In this document: one piece after another, positions 45,086-56,476 of the stretch | Position numbering within the stretch: the first letter of the stretch is position 1 | How the letters are laid out: each line of letters opens with the position of its first letter | NCBI GenBank assembly: GCA_020310875.1 | Contig: CM035413.1 | Location: 186,807,855-186,871,854, forward strand | From: Ceratopteris richardii | Taxonomy: Eukaryota > Streptophyta > Polypodiopsida > Polypodiales > Pteridaceae | Length of the DNA: 64,000 bases | Direction of reading: 5' to 3' | The notes under the pieces: generated by a model | Told to the model about the DNA's origin: nothing | Databases searched by the model: none | What the model saw: only the letters and a program-made list of their open reading frames with translations | Made by a program: the position numbers and the translations under genes

Positions 45086-46014
45086 ACTAAGGTACACTCT
45101 TGTGGTGTTTGAAGAAGGGGAAAGACTAAGGTTGACATTACCTTGAACAAGTTTTGGTCCCTCAAAGCTTCATTTTTGCTTTCAAAGCCTATTTCTGAAG
45201 CAATTTTGGGGTGTTTTTGGAGCCATTTCGGAGTACTTTTGCACATAGTTCTCTTCGCACAGGTCCAAGAACATCAAGAAGAGTGTTCCTTGTACTTCTC
45301 AGACAATAAATATCAACCTTTGGGGCTGTATTTTCAGCCACACTCGTAAAACTACAGGTTTCTCAAGGGGTTTTCAGTTTTGGTGGGAGGAGTCGCTGCA
45401 AATTTATGCAGGTTTTTAAAGCCTAAAACATCAGAGTTGACAGAAACTTTCAGGTGCTATTGGCTAGTTTTTGGGCTATGTATTCAGCCTTTTAGTGTCA
45501 TTTTCCTGCATATATTGAGCACATACACACCATGTACGCTTCTGTGGATACCGCCTATGTACGTCCATGTGGTCATTGATATAGTGGTTACGTTCTTTGC
45601 ATAAAGACTTTTACGTTTGATAAAGAGGGTCGTGGTGAGGTTTTCTTAACTGGGAGACACCCAGATGTCGGGGTCTCTTCGGTGATGCAGGTGGAAGACT
45701 TACCCAGCCTCGCCATAGGAGATGTATGATAGTTTTTCATAGGTGCTCGATAAGCCTAGTTGGCTTCTATTGGGTAACTGATTATATGCAGTGGAGTCAG
45801 TGATTCACTATCCAAGTAGACATGTCAGTACTTGCAGTTCTATGATACTTTGACACTGGTCATATGCTAATTTTGCAAAGGATACTCTGGCAAATTTTTT
45901 CCAGATTTCTGGTTTAGTCAACTATATAGTGGTCGATTTACTCCTTGATACACTTATTTATTGGTGTTTGGACTCTTCTAGCTCCATTATCATTCTATTC
46001 AGTTCTCTACGATC
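45086..46014 (+). other. Copia2 leader, no motif
   Basis: About 930 bp between the 5S-like fragment and gag start with no recognised element; the leader is long for a copia element and may include other debris. Confidence 0.35.
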
Positions 46015-46979
46015 ATGGCATCAGAGGTCTCAGGCACATCTGGTGGATCAGGGTCTAGTGCTAGTGTTCCGAGGAGGAGCTATAGCTTGCAGGGCAAAGA
46101 CCATTTTGAGATCCGAAAATTTGATGGCACAAACTTTGCTCTATGGAAGAATCAGATTAAAGATGTGCTGATTCAAAGGAGGCAATGGAAGCTAGTAAAT
46201 GGGATTTCAAAGAAGCCTGCTGACATGGATGAAGATGATTGGGATGAGTTAGATGAAATGGCCAGGTCTACCATTCGCTTGCACCTGGTAGATAATGTTT
46301 ACTTTACAGTATTAGACTGTGAAAGTGCAGAGGAGCTTCAGAAGAAGTTATGCAATACATATGAAAAAGAGACGGCATCAAATAAAGTGTATCTGATGAG
46401 AAAATTATATGACCTTTGTATGAAGGACACAGATAGTGTTGCTGCTCATCTAAATGAGTTTGATGCTATATTCTCCCAGTTACACGCTCAGAAAATGGAT
46501 ATGGATAATGAAATGAAAGCAGTATTGCTGTTATGCACCCTGCGATCATCATGGGATACGTTTTGCACAGCTATTAGCAACAGTGCACCTGGTGCTAAAC
46601 TCATCTATGATGACATATGTGGAGCACTCTTGAGTGAGGAGATTCGTAGAAAATCTATGGTTGGCACTTAGAGTGGAGATGCATATAATGTTCATGATTC
46701 TTACCAAGGAAAGAATCAACAACGTGGCAGGAGCAAGAACAAGGAAAAGAATGGTCAACGGAATAAGAGTAGAAGTAAATCAAGGAAGAGGGATATCGAA
46801 TGCCATTATTGTCATAAGAAAGGACACATGAAGAAAGACTGTTATGCATTAAAGAATGCTAAAGGTAAAGGACAGAATGTTGATGGGCATGTTAAACAGT
46901 TACCTGCACCATCTACTTCGACTGTGAAGATTGAAGAAATTAATGCTATTTCTGATGATGCTGATGTGTTGACAAATTA
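46015..46979 (+). pseudogene. Copia2 gag, truncated element
   Basis: 218-aa frame beginning MASEVSGTSGGSGSSAS with gag/UBN2 features KFDGTNFALWKNQIKDVLIQ and ARSTIRLHLVDNVYF, then a TAG at 46669; the same frame continues with a basic region and a zinc knuckle CHYCHKKGHMKKDC (CX2CX4HX4C) to 46979. Then sequence switches to a chromovirus. No protease or pol of this element is present. It is a different copia family from the 1604-17503 array. Confidence 0.85.
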
Positions 46980-46984
46980 GCATT

Positions 46985-47470
46985 CACCACTGCTTCAATT
47001 CTAGTCCATCCTGATTCTTTGCAAGCCCTTCTTCCTAGAGGCAGATGCATCAGACTTTTGCCTAGGGGCCATTCTATCCCAATATGGAGATGATGGACAC
47101 CTACATCCAGTTGCATACCATTCAAGGAAATTTCCCCTCCAAAGATTAATTACGAAATCCATGATAAAGAACTTCTTGCCATAGTAGATGCTTTTGATAC
47201 ATGGCATCACCATCTAGGAGTAGCTCACAAAGTTACTGTGTATATAGATCATAAGAACTTAGAGTATTTTATGACCACCCGCATCCTCAATAGACGGCAA
47301 TCTCGATGGAGTAACTTTCTATCCATGTTCGAATTTGTCATCAACTATTGTTGAGGACGTCAATAATGTCAGTTAGTTGCCTTGTCTAGAAGATCTTACC
47401 TTGCACCAAAGAAGGGTGAAGAGGTCTTTGATCAACAAGAGAGTGTATTACTCAAGCCGACGCATCTCTA
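46985..47470 (+). pseudogene. Chromovirus RNase H
   Basis: [20 protein letters not shown], then after a frameshift [20 protein letters not shown] and [15 protein letters not shown], the RNase H core of Ty3/gypsy. Frame changes near 47135 and a stop near 47353. Confidence 0.85.
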
Positions 47471-47639
47471 GTTAGCATCTATCTCTTCAAGCCATCATGA
47501 AGATTCAGCCTTGAATCATTTGATCTATGAGAATCTACCACAAGATGAATTATTTTGTAATGTTAAGAAAAAAATTCAAGAAGGAAAAGTCCAAGAAGTA
47601 AACAAATTTTAGGAAAAGGATTACTATTCTATAAGAACC

Positions 47640-48802
47640 TATTGTATGTTCCTCCAGGAAAGCCCAAGATCCAAGTACTTCAACAACATCATGAAAACCT
47701 TGCAGCAGGACATTTTGGAGTAAATAAAACCATAGAACTCATATCAAGGGATTTTTGGTGGCCTCAAATGAGGAAGGAAGTCATAGAATATATTCAAACG
47801 TGTGACACTTGTAATAGATCTAAGGTACCATGACATAAACCTCATGGCCTCTTGCAACCTTTACCTATTCTAGAAAGGCCATGTGCTTCATTGTCTATGG
47901 AATTCATCACAAATCTACCAAAGTCAGATAAGTATGATGCCATTTTTGTTATTGTGGATAGATTCACAAAGATGGCACACTCCAACTACCAAGGCAATCA
48001 TAGATGCAACTAGTACTAGAATTTATCTTAGATACATCTTTAGGCTTCATGGATTGCCTGATGATATTGTCAGTAATCGAGGTCCACAATTCATATCCAA
48101 CTTTTGGAAAAATCTTTGCAAGATCCTTGGTGTTCAAGTTAAACTATCTACAACAAATCATCCACAAACTGATGGACTAACAGAACGGGTAAATCAAGTC
48201 CTAGAGGAATATCTCTGTTGCACCAACAACTATCACCAAAATGATTGGTTTGAGTTGTTACCCTTTGCAGAGTTTGCCTATAACAATAGTGTTCATGCAT
48301 CTACTAAGCAAACTCCCTTCTTTGCAAATTATAGATAACATCTAAGGATGGATATACAATGCTCAAATCATGTCAAGAACCCAGCTGCCAGAGATGAGGT
48401 CAAGTACCTCTGGAAATTCAAAAGGAACTCAAGGAAGTGATCCATAAAGCTCAAGAACATTATAAGTACTATGCAAGCCAACATCATGTTCAAACTCCAT
48501 CATATCAAATTGGGGATAAAGTATGGTTACTTAGAAATAATTTTCAAACTTCAAGGCCTTGTGCAAAGTTAGATCATCAAAGATTTGGTATGTACACCAT
48601 CTTCACCAAGATTAATCTAGTCACCTTCAAGCTCCAACTACCAAGTACCATGAGAATACATCCAGCTTTCCATGTATCCATGTTGGAACCATACCAAATT
48701 TCACCATTGAGGGGAGAGAGACCTATTCCTTCACCACCTCTCGGGATTGATGATAATGAAGAATTTGAAGTCGAGGATGCCCTAGATTCGAGAATATCCT
48801 GA
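47640..48802 (+). pseudogene. Chromovirus integrase
   Basis: 47642-47833 holds the HHCC zinc domain (HHENLAAGHFGVNKTIEL, CDTCNRS). 47883-48338 covers the core: GLPDDIVSNRGPQFISNFW, where the second catalytic Asp is Asn, and TDGLTERVNQVLEEYL with the Glu. A frame change near 47975 splits the core around the first Asp. 48437-48802 is the integrase C-terminus (GDKVWLLRNNF, HPAFHVSMLEPY). Confidence 0.85.
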
Positions 48803-48900
48803 GGAAGATTGGAGTACCTTATTCATTGGAAAGGGTAGGACATCAGTGATTGTACTTGGGAACCTGTAGAAAACCTTCACAGAGCATCAATCAAGGTTTG
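48766..48900 (+). pseudogene. Chromovirus chromodomain
   Basis: Broken frame with FEVEDALDSRIS, LEYLIHWKG and DCTWEPVENLHRA, the consensus of retrotransposon chromodomains that direct integration to heterochromatin. A frameshift after SRIS and a stop after WKG inactivate it. Confidence 0.78.
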
Positions 48901-48965
48901 AGAATTCCATAATAGAAATCCAATGAAGCCGAGATCAGAGAACATGATTGCTCGTGGAACTCATC

Positions 48966-48979
48966 CCTTGAGGGGGAGG
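48966..48979 (+). promoter_or_regulatory. Chromovirus polypurine tract
   Basis: CCTTGAGGGGGAGG immediately before the LTR start TGATGTCATGG. Confidence 0.8.
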
Positions 48980-49792
48980 TGATGTCATGGACAAAGAAAA
49001 CCATCCTAAATCTTAGATTCCATGTGAATCCTATATCTCATGATTGGTTCAGAATTAGAAGAACCCAATGCTTCCATTGCATCCAAAATTTATCAAAACC
49101 CTAACATCGATTGTCTATTTGCTTAAGTCTGATATCCGAAGGTCCTAATTGATTTGATGATATCATTGATGATATCATCAACTGGCAACCACCCTTGGGA
49201 ACTGTCCTTGAAAACCTATATAAGGAGGGGTTGGCCATATTCATAATCATTCTTGGGGAGCTCAAGGACTTGTGACCGCCAAGTAAGTACTCTCCAAGTT
49301 TCAGTTCTAGTTCTTGTCTTGTTCCTTGTTCTAGTCTAGTTCTTGGACATCTTGTCTAGTCCTCTTGTAATCTCGTACTACAAGATCTTGTCGAGTTCTT
49401 TCTTGTATCTAGTTCAACTCCTAGAAGGGAGTTCTTGTAATCACGGGATCTTGTTTCATACTTATGACCCTAGGTTGTAGGATCTCCTGTATCATCTCTA
49501 GTCGAGTTATCCATACCTATCAGTCTGGGGTTGTGGGACGTCTTGTATAAAGCACATATTCTTGTATTATTTTCCCTACGTGGGTGTTCTTGTAATCAAA
49601 AGTATATTTCGGAAATCTTGTCTAAAGTAGTGAGAGAGCACAATCTAGTGCTCCCCTAACATCCATAGCCCTAAGGGGCTGCTTATCTTTGTACATTCTA
49701 GTGGTAATACATTCAGTATTGTGTGTTGTGCTCCAATCTTTTTCTTCTTCCTTGTGTTGTTCGCGTGCTTCCGTAGATGTCTAACTCCAACA
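48980..49792 (+). repeat. Chromovirus 3' LTR
   Basis: Starts TGATGTCATGG; a TATATAAGG box is at 49217-49225. The right end is placed at CA 49791-49792 and is uncertain because no partner LTR exists here. Confidence 0.65.
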
Positions 49793-50224
49793 ATATTTTG
49801 CTCTGTATTGTAAGGGCTGGTTCTCCTTCTCTATGTATCCATTTGCTATGATTTTGGTATCATTTGGTAGCTATTAGAGTGCTCTAAAGTTCACTCAATT
49901 TTGAGATTCATTCTCGGTTGTATATTCTCAAAGAAAAGCTTGTTGGAGTGAAGTGTGGTCTCTATTTGACTAGTAGTTATGAGCATTCAATTAGCTCATC
50001 TTGTGGACAATGTTTCTCTTTTTGTAAGCATCCATTTGGAGTGAATTCTGATTTGGTGGAAAGCTCTTGGGTCTACTACAGGTCCACAAAAGAATTTCTC
50101 TGCATATGCTCTAGGAAAGAGAATTTTTGGTGTGCAAAGATCAAAGAAGGGTACCTATGGAGGTCATTCACACTTCGTTGTTGCATAGGGGTTGAGATAC
50201 GTCCCGCATCAAACAAGGTGCAAT
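49793..50224. other. No recognised feature
   Basis: About 430 bp, open for 108 codons on the plus strand but without similarity I recognise. Confidence 0.4.
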
Positions 50225-51836
50225 TTTTTAGTAGCTCAAACTAAACCATCTTTTGGAAAGGAGGAACATTGCATTTTGCCCAAAATACAGCCTTCACAGA
50301 CATGTTTACGGGGTGCCGCAAGTTTAGGTAAAGAGGACACCATTTTAGATTTCTACATACGTAGTAAACTAGCAAAAATCTGATGACCAAAGCATGCATG
50401 CCAAAGCTTTGCATCTGACATAACCTGAGAATCATGTACTGCACATGTTGAATCATTCATAGATTTTTCATAATCTATGAGCTTATACAACCCACAACAT
50501 AAAATATCAGAAGCAATAATTAGATCACCATTTGACAGACCATGAACTGTATATCTGTCATCAATAAATTTCACAAGCAAGCCAATCTTGTCTAATGCAG
50601 AAATTGATAACATATTTCTTTTGATCCTTGACACATATAAAGCATCTCACAATGTAAAAGGACTACCATCAATAGTAGTCAGAATGATCTTACTGACTCC
50701 TATAACAAGAGAAGAGGAGCTGTTAGTGCATGTGATAGTATTTCCTATAGGGGCAGGCTAAAGTGAAGTGAAGAAACTGCATTACAAGGTAATATGTTTG
50801 GTTGCTTCACTATCAAAGTACCAAACATCTAATTCCACTATAGAGATAAACTGCTCATGAGAAGATCAGTCAAAAGTGCAAACAGTAGTAAACACCCATT
50901 CTTCATTTTGCACAAGATTAGGAGACTCTATTTTCTATGCAGAGGCCTCTGCAACAACCCTTCCAGACTCATTTTTCTTTGCCTGTTTTTTCTTTGCCTC
51001 TTTTGCAGCCAATTTTGGACAATTCTTTATGACATGATCATTTGCGCTACAGTACTTCCTTCTTTGATTGTGTAGAATTAGCACATTTTTGCTTACTAGT
51101 AGAAGAGCTCCATTTACCTTTGCCCTTCTGGCTAGCAAGGAAAGCTTGATCTACAATACACATAATGGACCTTTTCTAGCTAGACTGATATTCCTGCAAC
51201 AGAATAGAGACTAACCCCTCAAATGATAATACATTAGGATTTCGTTTCATCATTAAACGACGAGTAGAAGCAACTCTAGTATGATTCAGGAAGACCATTC
51301 AAAACAGTCTATACAAGTGAATTGTCAGGCAAAAATTGATCAGAAAATTTTAACTATTCCTTCAAATCTTTGATCGTTGTTAGAAAATTGTCCATAGAAT
51401 CACCTTCATTAATATGCTCACTCTTGAACTATTCTCGGAGATAAGCAACACGAGCCTTATTCCTAGCCTTGTATAATATGGTAAGTATATACCAAGCATC
51501 CTTGGCTGTTCTGTAAGAGCAAATGTGAGGAATAATGGCACGTTTGACGGACAAGGCTATCAATGCATGTGTTTGAGCATCTATGCCATCCCAATGAATT
51601 TGCTCTGCAAAAGGTGCAATAGGAACCGCAACACGAACAGGAATCTCCAGAATATCACCATCTTCGACGCCATCTGCATCAGCTTCAGTACCTGTATTTG
51701 TAGGTGTAATAGGAGGTTTTCCAATACTTTGCACGATGCACCATATAAGCCCACAATGGGTAATTCATACCATCCAACTTATCCTCAACAACCAACATAC
51801 GAAATACATCACTGCCTTCAGCCATGGCCACTAACT
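50225..51836 (-). pseudogene. Copia3 gag, protease and pre-integrase fragment
   Basis: Minus strand: start MAEGSDVFRMLVVEDKLDGM near 51825, gag with KDAWYILTILYKARNKARVA (51734-51429), a basic zinc-knuckle remnant (51138-50935; first Cys pair incomplete), protease region WYFDSEATKHIT (DSE in place of DSG) near 50810, and pre-integrase KLWHACFGH (50634-50353). Integrase and RT are missing to the left. Several frameshifts. A third copia family, related in layout to Copia2. Confidence 0.8.
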
Positions 51837-52118
51837 AAAATACCATGATGCAAAAAAATGTTTGTATTTGAAAAAGTTGAACAGAATTACCCCGACGAGT
51901 TCTGCTAAACCTGTAGCAGACTTCGAGATGCTTATACTGATGAACCAAAACGTATACATATCTTTGGCACAAAAAGACGAAATAGCCTACGCAAGTGTAG
52001 TAATAGTGTGTTCCAAGCTTAGATCACGATTTCGGCTTTGAGGATACTCACCAAATTTCGTGCAATTTTGAGACTGTGACGAGAGGTGATGGCAATGCCC
52101 TAGATAAAGCGGCGACCT

Positions 52119-52170
52119 ACTCTAATACCAATTGTTGGAGTTACATATCTGATACCAGTTGTTGGAGTTA
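52119..52170 (-). promoter_or_regulatory. Copia3 primer site and LTR edge, duplicated
   Basis: On the minus strand the LTR end TAACTCCAACA is followed by a primer-site-like ACTGGTATCAGA, then again TAACTCCAACA and ATTGGTATTAGAG. Period 27 bp. The inner site has one mismatch to initiator-Met; the order suggests a small duplication of the LTR/primer junction. Confidence 0.6.
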
Positions 52171-52463
52171 GTGAAGGTCCCCTAGGAGGCAGAGCCCACA
52201 GGACCCCCCTCAAGGATCGCGGGCAAGAACGAGCTTCTCACAAAAAGTTTGAAACCCTAGCGCTCGATTCAAGTCCTCTCTTCCTTCCACATACGGTTGT
52301 TGCTCGGGTACGCTATGTAATTTTCCATATGCGCTTGGCTTGACCAGGCCTTTGTAATCTCCCTCCTTGAGAAAACTCCTTATTTCTCAAGGGATCCTAA
52401 TTTCCTGCACTGTACATTTCGTAACATTTGCTCACTCTTTTAATATACTTGTTGTGTCTTCAA
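52171..52463 (-). repeat. Probable Copia3 LTR remnant
   Basis: Sequence outward of the LTR edge at 52160; no partner or opposite end found. LINE2 inserted at its right. Confidence 0.35.
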
Positions 52464-52480
52464 AAATCAGTACGTTATGA
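52464..52480. repeat. LINE2 left target duplication (17 bp)
   Basis: AAATCAGTACGTTATGA, one mismatch to 58332-58348. Adjoins the poly(T) of LINE2. Confidence 0.9.
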
Positions 52481-52632
52481 TTTTTTTTTTTTTTTTGAGC
52501 ACAAACAGAAAGTATAATATTGATGCAGGAAAAGAAATTACAAGAGTAACTCCCACAAATTAAATGGGAGGAGAACACCTCAGAAAAAGAGGAGCAAAGA
52601 TGAGGGCCAAGAAAGCCCAAGCCAGCTAAAAC

Positions 52633-55600
52633 TTACTTCACATAGTTCCTAATATACCAGTTAAAGAAACTGATCATATTGTTTCTGTCCCTAGAGTAGA
52701 TCTGGAGCAATTTGTTCTTCCAAGTACTACAAGGGTACTTTTTGACAATATACAACGGGTTCTTATCTAGTAATTTCTCATTGAGGGGAATATTGCTACA
52801 CATGTAGGCAATTCTTCTGATTCCAATAAGACAGGAAAAAAGAAAACTTTTTTCCATTTTTATCAAAAATCTTGCTGTTTCTGCTTTTCCACACGTACCA
52901 AAGGATATGAGCCCTCACAATCTGCCACAAGGCAATGTCCATCCTGTAAGTTTCTCCAATAAGCAGCTCCTTGACTCCCAGAGTATAGATCCCAGCAGTC
53001 TGGCAATAGAGTTGTATGATTTTCCAAAAGGTCATATTGTCTTTACATTTAAAAAACAAGTGTTCCAGATCTTCAACCTTGCCACAAGATTTACACAATC
53101 CTGCATCAATATTATATTTTCTAGCTCTGCTCCCAGTCCAGACTCCTTTGTGCAGAATCAGCCACAGGAGACAGGAATGCTTGTTAGCCATTGGGTAAGC
53201 CCAGAGGCTTTGAAATCTGTACCTCCATTGATGATAGTTCCAGGACATGTCCCATTTTTTATTCAGTCGACCACAAATGCTAGAGATGCTGATGTAGGAA
53301 GACTTGTAGCAAGAATACATGTCCTGAGCCACCACAGACAAGTCAATAAATTTGTCCCAAAGATTTTCTGCCCTCATACTCAGCAGCTGCAACTTCTTTT
53401 CCTTGATTATCTGTTTGCAGGACATAGACAGGTCATTAGCATTCAAAATGTGACTATCCTCAATCACTAGCCCATTTCTCAACAGATCCTCCCATTTATT
53501 GTAACCATACTTTTTACATTTATGCCATCTTATAGGAAGGGAGGCATCCCTGTAACAGGTAAACCAGCCAATCCATAAAGAACCCTGTAATAAGAAAGAG
53601 TGATTCTTGGCAAAACAGATGGGCAGCTTGTAGTCTTCTTTGATAGACATCCAAGCCCTCCAGAAGTTACAAACCAGCTGACTCCCTTTGGGGATGAATA
53701 TGGCAGGGGAAGACACAATATCCCAAAGAGAAAAGTTACACCAGTTCTTATTACTACTCAAGCAAAAAGATTTGATATTTCTTTTAATCAAGCAGGCCCA
53801 AAAGTCAGAAGAAGAGATAGCCCTTAGAATCCATTTTGCTGCCATTTGGGTAGCCATTCTTGAGGGACATATAAGGCCAAGGCCTCCCTCTGATTTCTTC
53901 ATACAGCATATCTTCCAAGCAACTTTTGGAATTTTGGAACTACCCCATAAGAATCTCCTGGAAAGGGCAATGACTTGAGCCAGCTGCTTCTTGGTAGGCT
54001 GCCAACAAGCAAGGAAATAAGTTATACCAGGGAGAATATAATGCTTCAACACAAACACTCTTTGGGAAATATTGGCCTGCATATCCATCCATTTAAAAAT
54101 CTTTAATCTAAATTTGTCCAAAACCCAGTCCCATCTCTGTTGAAAGGTAATATTAAATCCCATAGGGATACCCAATAATCTGAAAACAGTACCCTTTTTA
54201 ATGATGTCACACCCTGCAACAAGCACACAATTCGGGACCAAGTCATTAGAGGCAAAAAAACCGGTTTTGTGATGATTAACAACAGAACCACTAGCCAGAC
54301 AAAAGGTCTTAAGACAGTTTAAAAAAGTGTTAGCAGAAGTGGGATCATCTTCCATCACAAGGTTTGTGTCATCAGCAAACATCTGCAAACAGAGCATGTC
54401 AGCAGCTTGAGGAATTTCTAAACCTTTTAAAAGACCTTTATTAATACAATCTTTAACAAGCCAGCCAAGAGCATCACTAGTAATGGCAAACAGTAAGGGG
54501 GCTAACGGACAACCTTGTCTCACAGACCTGCAAAGCTTAAAAGGGGAAGACAGGTGACCATTCATGGCAACTTTGGAATGAGCATTGCCAAACAAAACAC
54601 TAGTGTACTTAATAAAGTTCTTCCCTGCACCAATATCATGAAGAGATTGCAAAATAAAATCCCACTCAATCCTGTCATAGGTCTTGTCAAAATCAATCTT
54701 AAAAAAGAAAGTGTCAATGTTATTATCCTTAGCATAATCCATCCCTTCCCAAATAGAGATAATAGCATCAAGAATAAATCTTCCTTTAATAAAACCTTTC
54801 TGTTCAGGAAGAATAATGGAATCCATCAAAGGACTCAACCTTCTAGCAAGGGAGGAGGCATAGATTTTGTACAAAGAAGTCAGACAAGAGATAGGTCTCC
54901 AGTTGTTAAGATCATCCTTAGATCCTCTTTTATGAATTAATTTAATAACTCCAGTATTAATGAAAGTAGAAAGAGACCCTCTACTTATGGCTTCTTGCCA
55001 GATCTAGAGAATAATGGGCACCAAAATTTCTTTGAACTCCTGAAAAAACTCATTAGGAATACCATCATGTCCAGGGGATTTACAGGGCTTCAACTTACTA
55101 ATGGTTTCTCTAACCTCACCAGCAGAGAGGGGGAGATCAAGGAGGGAGACCAAGCCCTGAGGAATCATTTTCTTCCTACAAAGGGCAATGGCAGCTCTTG
55201 CACTCCAGATGTGGTCCCCTCTCTTGGGAGGCATAGAGAAAACATTGGTAAAGAAGGACACAGCCTCCTGTAAATTCTCCTTGAGATTAGAGGCAACCTC
55301 ACCATTGCTTTTCCTTAAGAGAGGAATGAAATCTTTAGCTTTTTTTTTTCTCATAAACTCATACATGTGCTTATTAGGTTTATCAACTTTCCTAGTCCAG
55401 AACTCTCTGGACGTGGCAAGGGCACCACTAGCCAGAAGGTAATCTTCATACCTCACTTTTTCCTGAAGCTCCAGGATCTTCTGAATCTTAACATTACTAT
55501 TTAACTTAGAGCTTTCATTTCTGTCTATCTCTTTTAGATGCATCATTCTTCTGTTGTATCTGATCTCCTTGGCTTTTTTCTTGAAGAAAGCGAGAGCAGA

Positions 55601-56467
55601 CTGAACATCTTTAATAGCAGCCTCCCAGGCCTTGAAAGGGGAACAACCCCGGATAAAATGCCTTTTAAAAATATTGCTGATTTCCAACTTAACCATAGGA
55701 ACCCTGAACAAAGACATATCCACGTGAGGCCAGCCAGCTCTGTAAGTCGGGTTATTGCTAGCCAGTTTAACAACCATAGGACAATGATCAGAAATCTGAA
55801 GGGAGGGATCAATGGAACAGCTACAGTTCCACAAATCTTGAAATCTGGAGGACTTCATATAGATTCTATCTAACCTGGCCGAAAGCCTATTATTAGCATA
55901 CCTATTATTCCAGGTATGACCAGTACTAGAAGAAATATCAACCAGATTATGCAAATTCACAAGTCTAAACCATTTATTTTTTTCACTACCAGCAATCACA
56001 TTGTTACAATTACCGATTCTATCAGCAGAATTAGTGACCATATTAAAATCACCAGTGAGAATAAGATCACCATCAAGCTTACCAATCTCCTCCCAGCATT
56101 TAGACCTGTCTAAGGGATTGTTAGCAGCATAAACAGAAATGATAGTGAAATTGAAGGGCTCTTTACACTTGAGGCCAATCCACTGATTGGTATCACTAAT
56201 CAAAGACTTTTCAACAAGTTGACTGAGACTAGCCTTAATACCAATAGCTGCTCCACCTTTTCCACTATGATTAGTGGGATACCAGATGGAATTACTGGAA
56301 ACAACCTTCAGATTGGCGATAAGTTGATCTCCACCAATCTTGAGTTCCTGCAGACAGATAAAATCAGGAGAAAGAGAGGAATCTTTTAACCAGTTACTAA
56401 TGATCTTGCCTCTAACAGGATCAGACAAACCTTTAGTATTTAAAGAAATAAGGCTGAGGAAATCCAT
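52633..56467 (-). pseudogene. LINE2 ORF2: endonuclease, RT, zf-RVT
   Basis: Starts 9 nt after ORF1. Endonuclease (APE type): SLNTKGLSDPVRGK, FICLQELKIGG, LTGDFNMVTNS, SARLDRIYM, SDHCPMVVKL. RT: GHDGIPNEFFQEF, LPEQKGFIKGRFILDAI, KIDFDKTYDRIEWDFIL, RQGCPLAPLLFAI, catalytic QMFADDTNL, LLGIPMGF. C-terminus: LLWLILHKGVWTGSRARK with CKSCGKVEDLEHLFFKC, the zf-RVT region. One Trp-to-TAG stop at 55004-55006 splits it into 487 and 692 codons, and a frameshift near 52860 moves the last 70 codons to another frame. Confidence 0.92.
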
Positions 56468-56476
56468 AAGAAATAG

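Larger units (their letters stand above)
46980..49792 (+). mobile_element. Ty3/gypsy chromovirus, 5'-truncated
   Basis: Starts inside RNase H and runs through integrase and chromodomain to a polypurine tract and 3' LTR. Integrase followed by a chromodomain identifies a plant chromovirus; the LTR start TGATGTCATGG suits the Tekay/Del group. The left junction with Copia2 has no terminal structure, so the join is probably a deletion or recombination. Confidence 0.85.
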
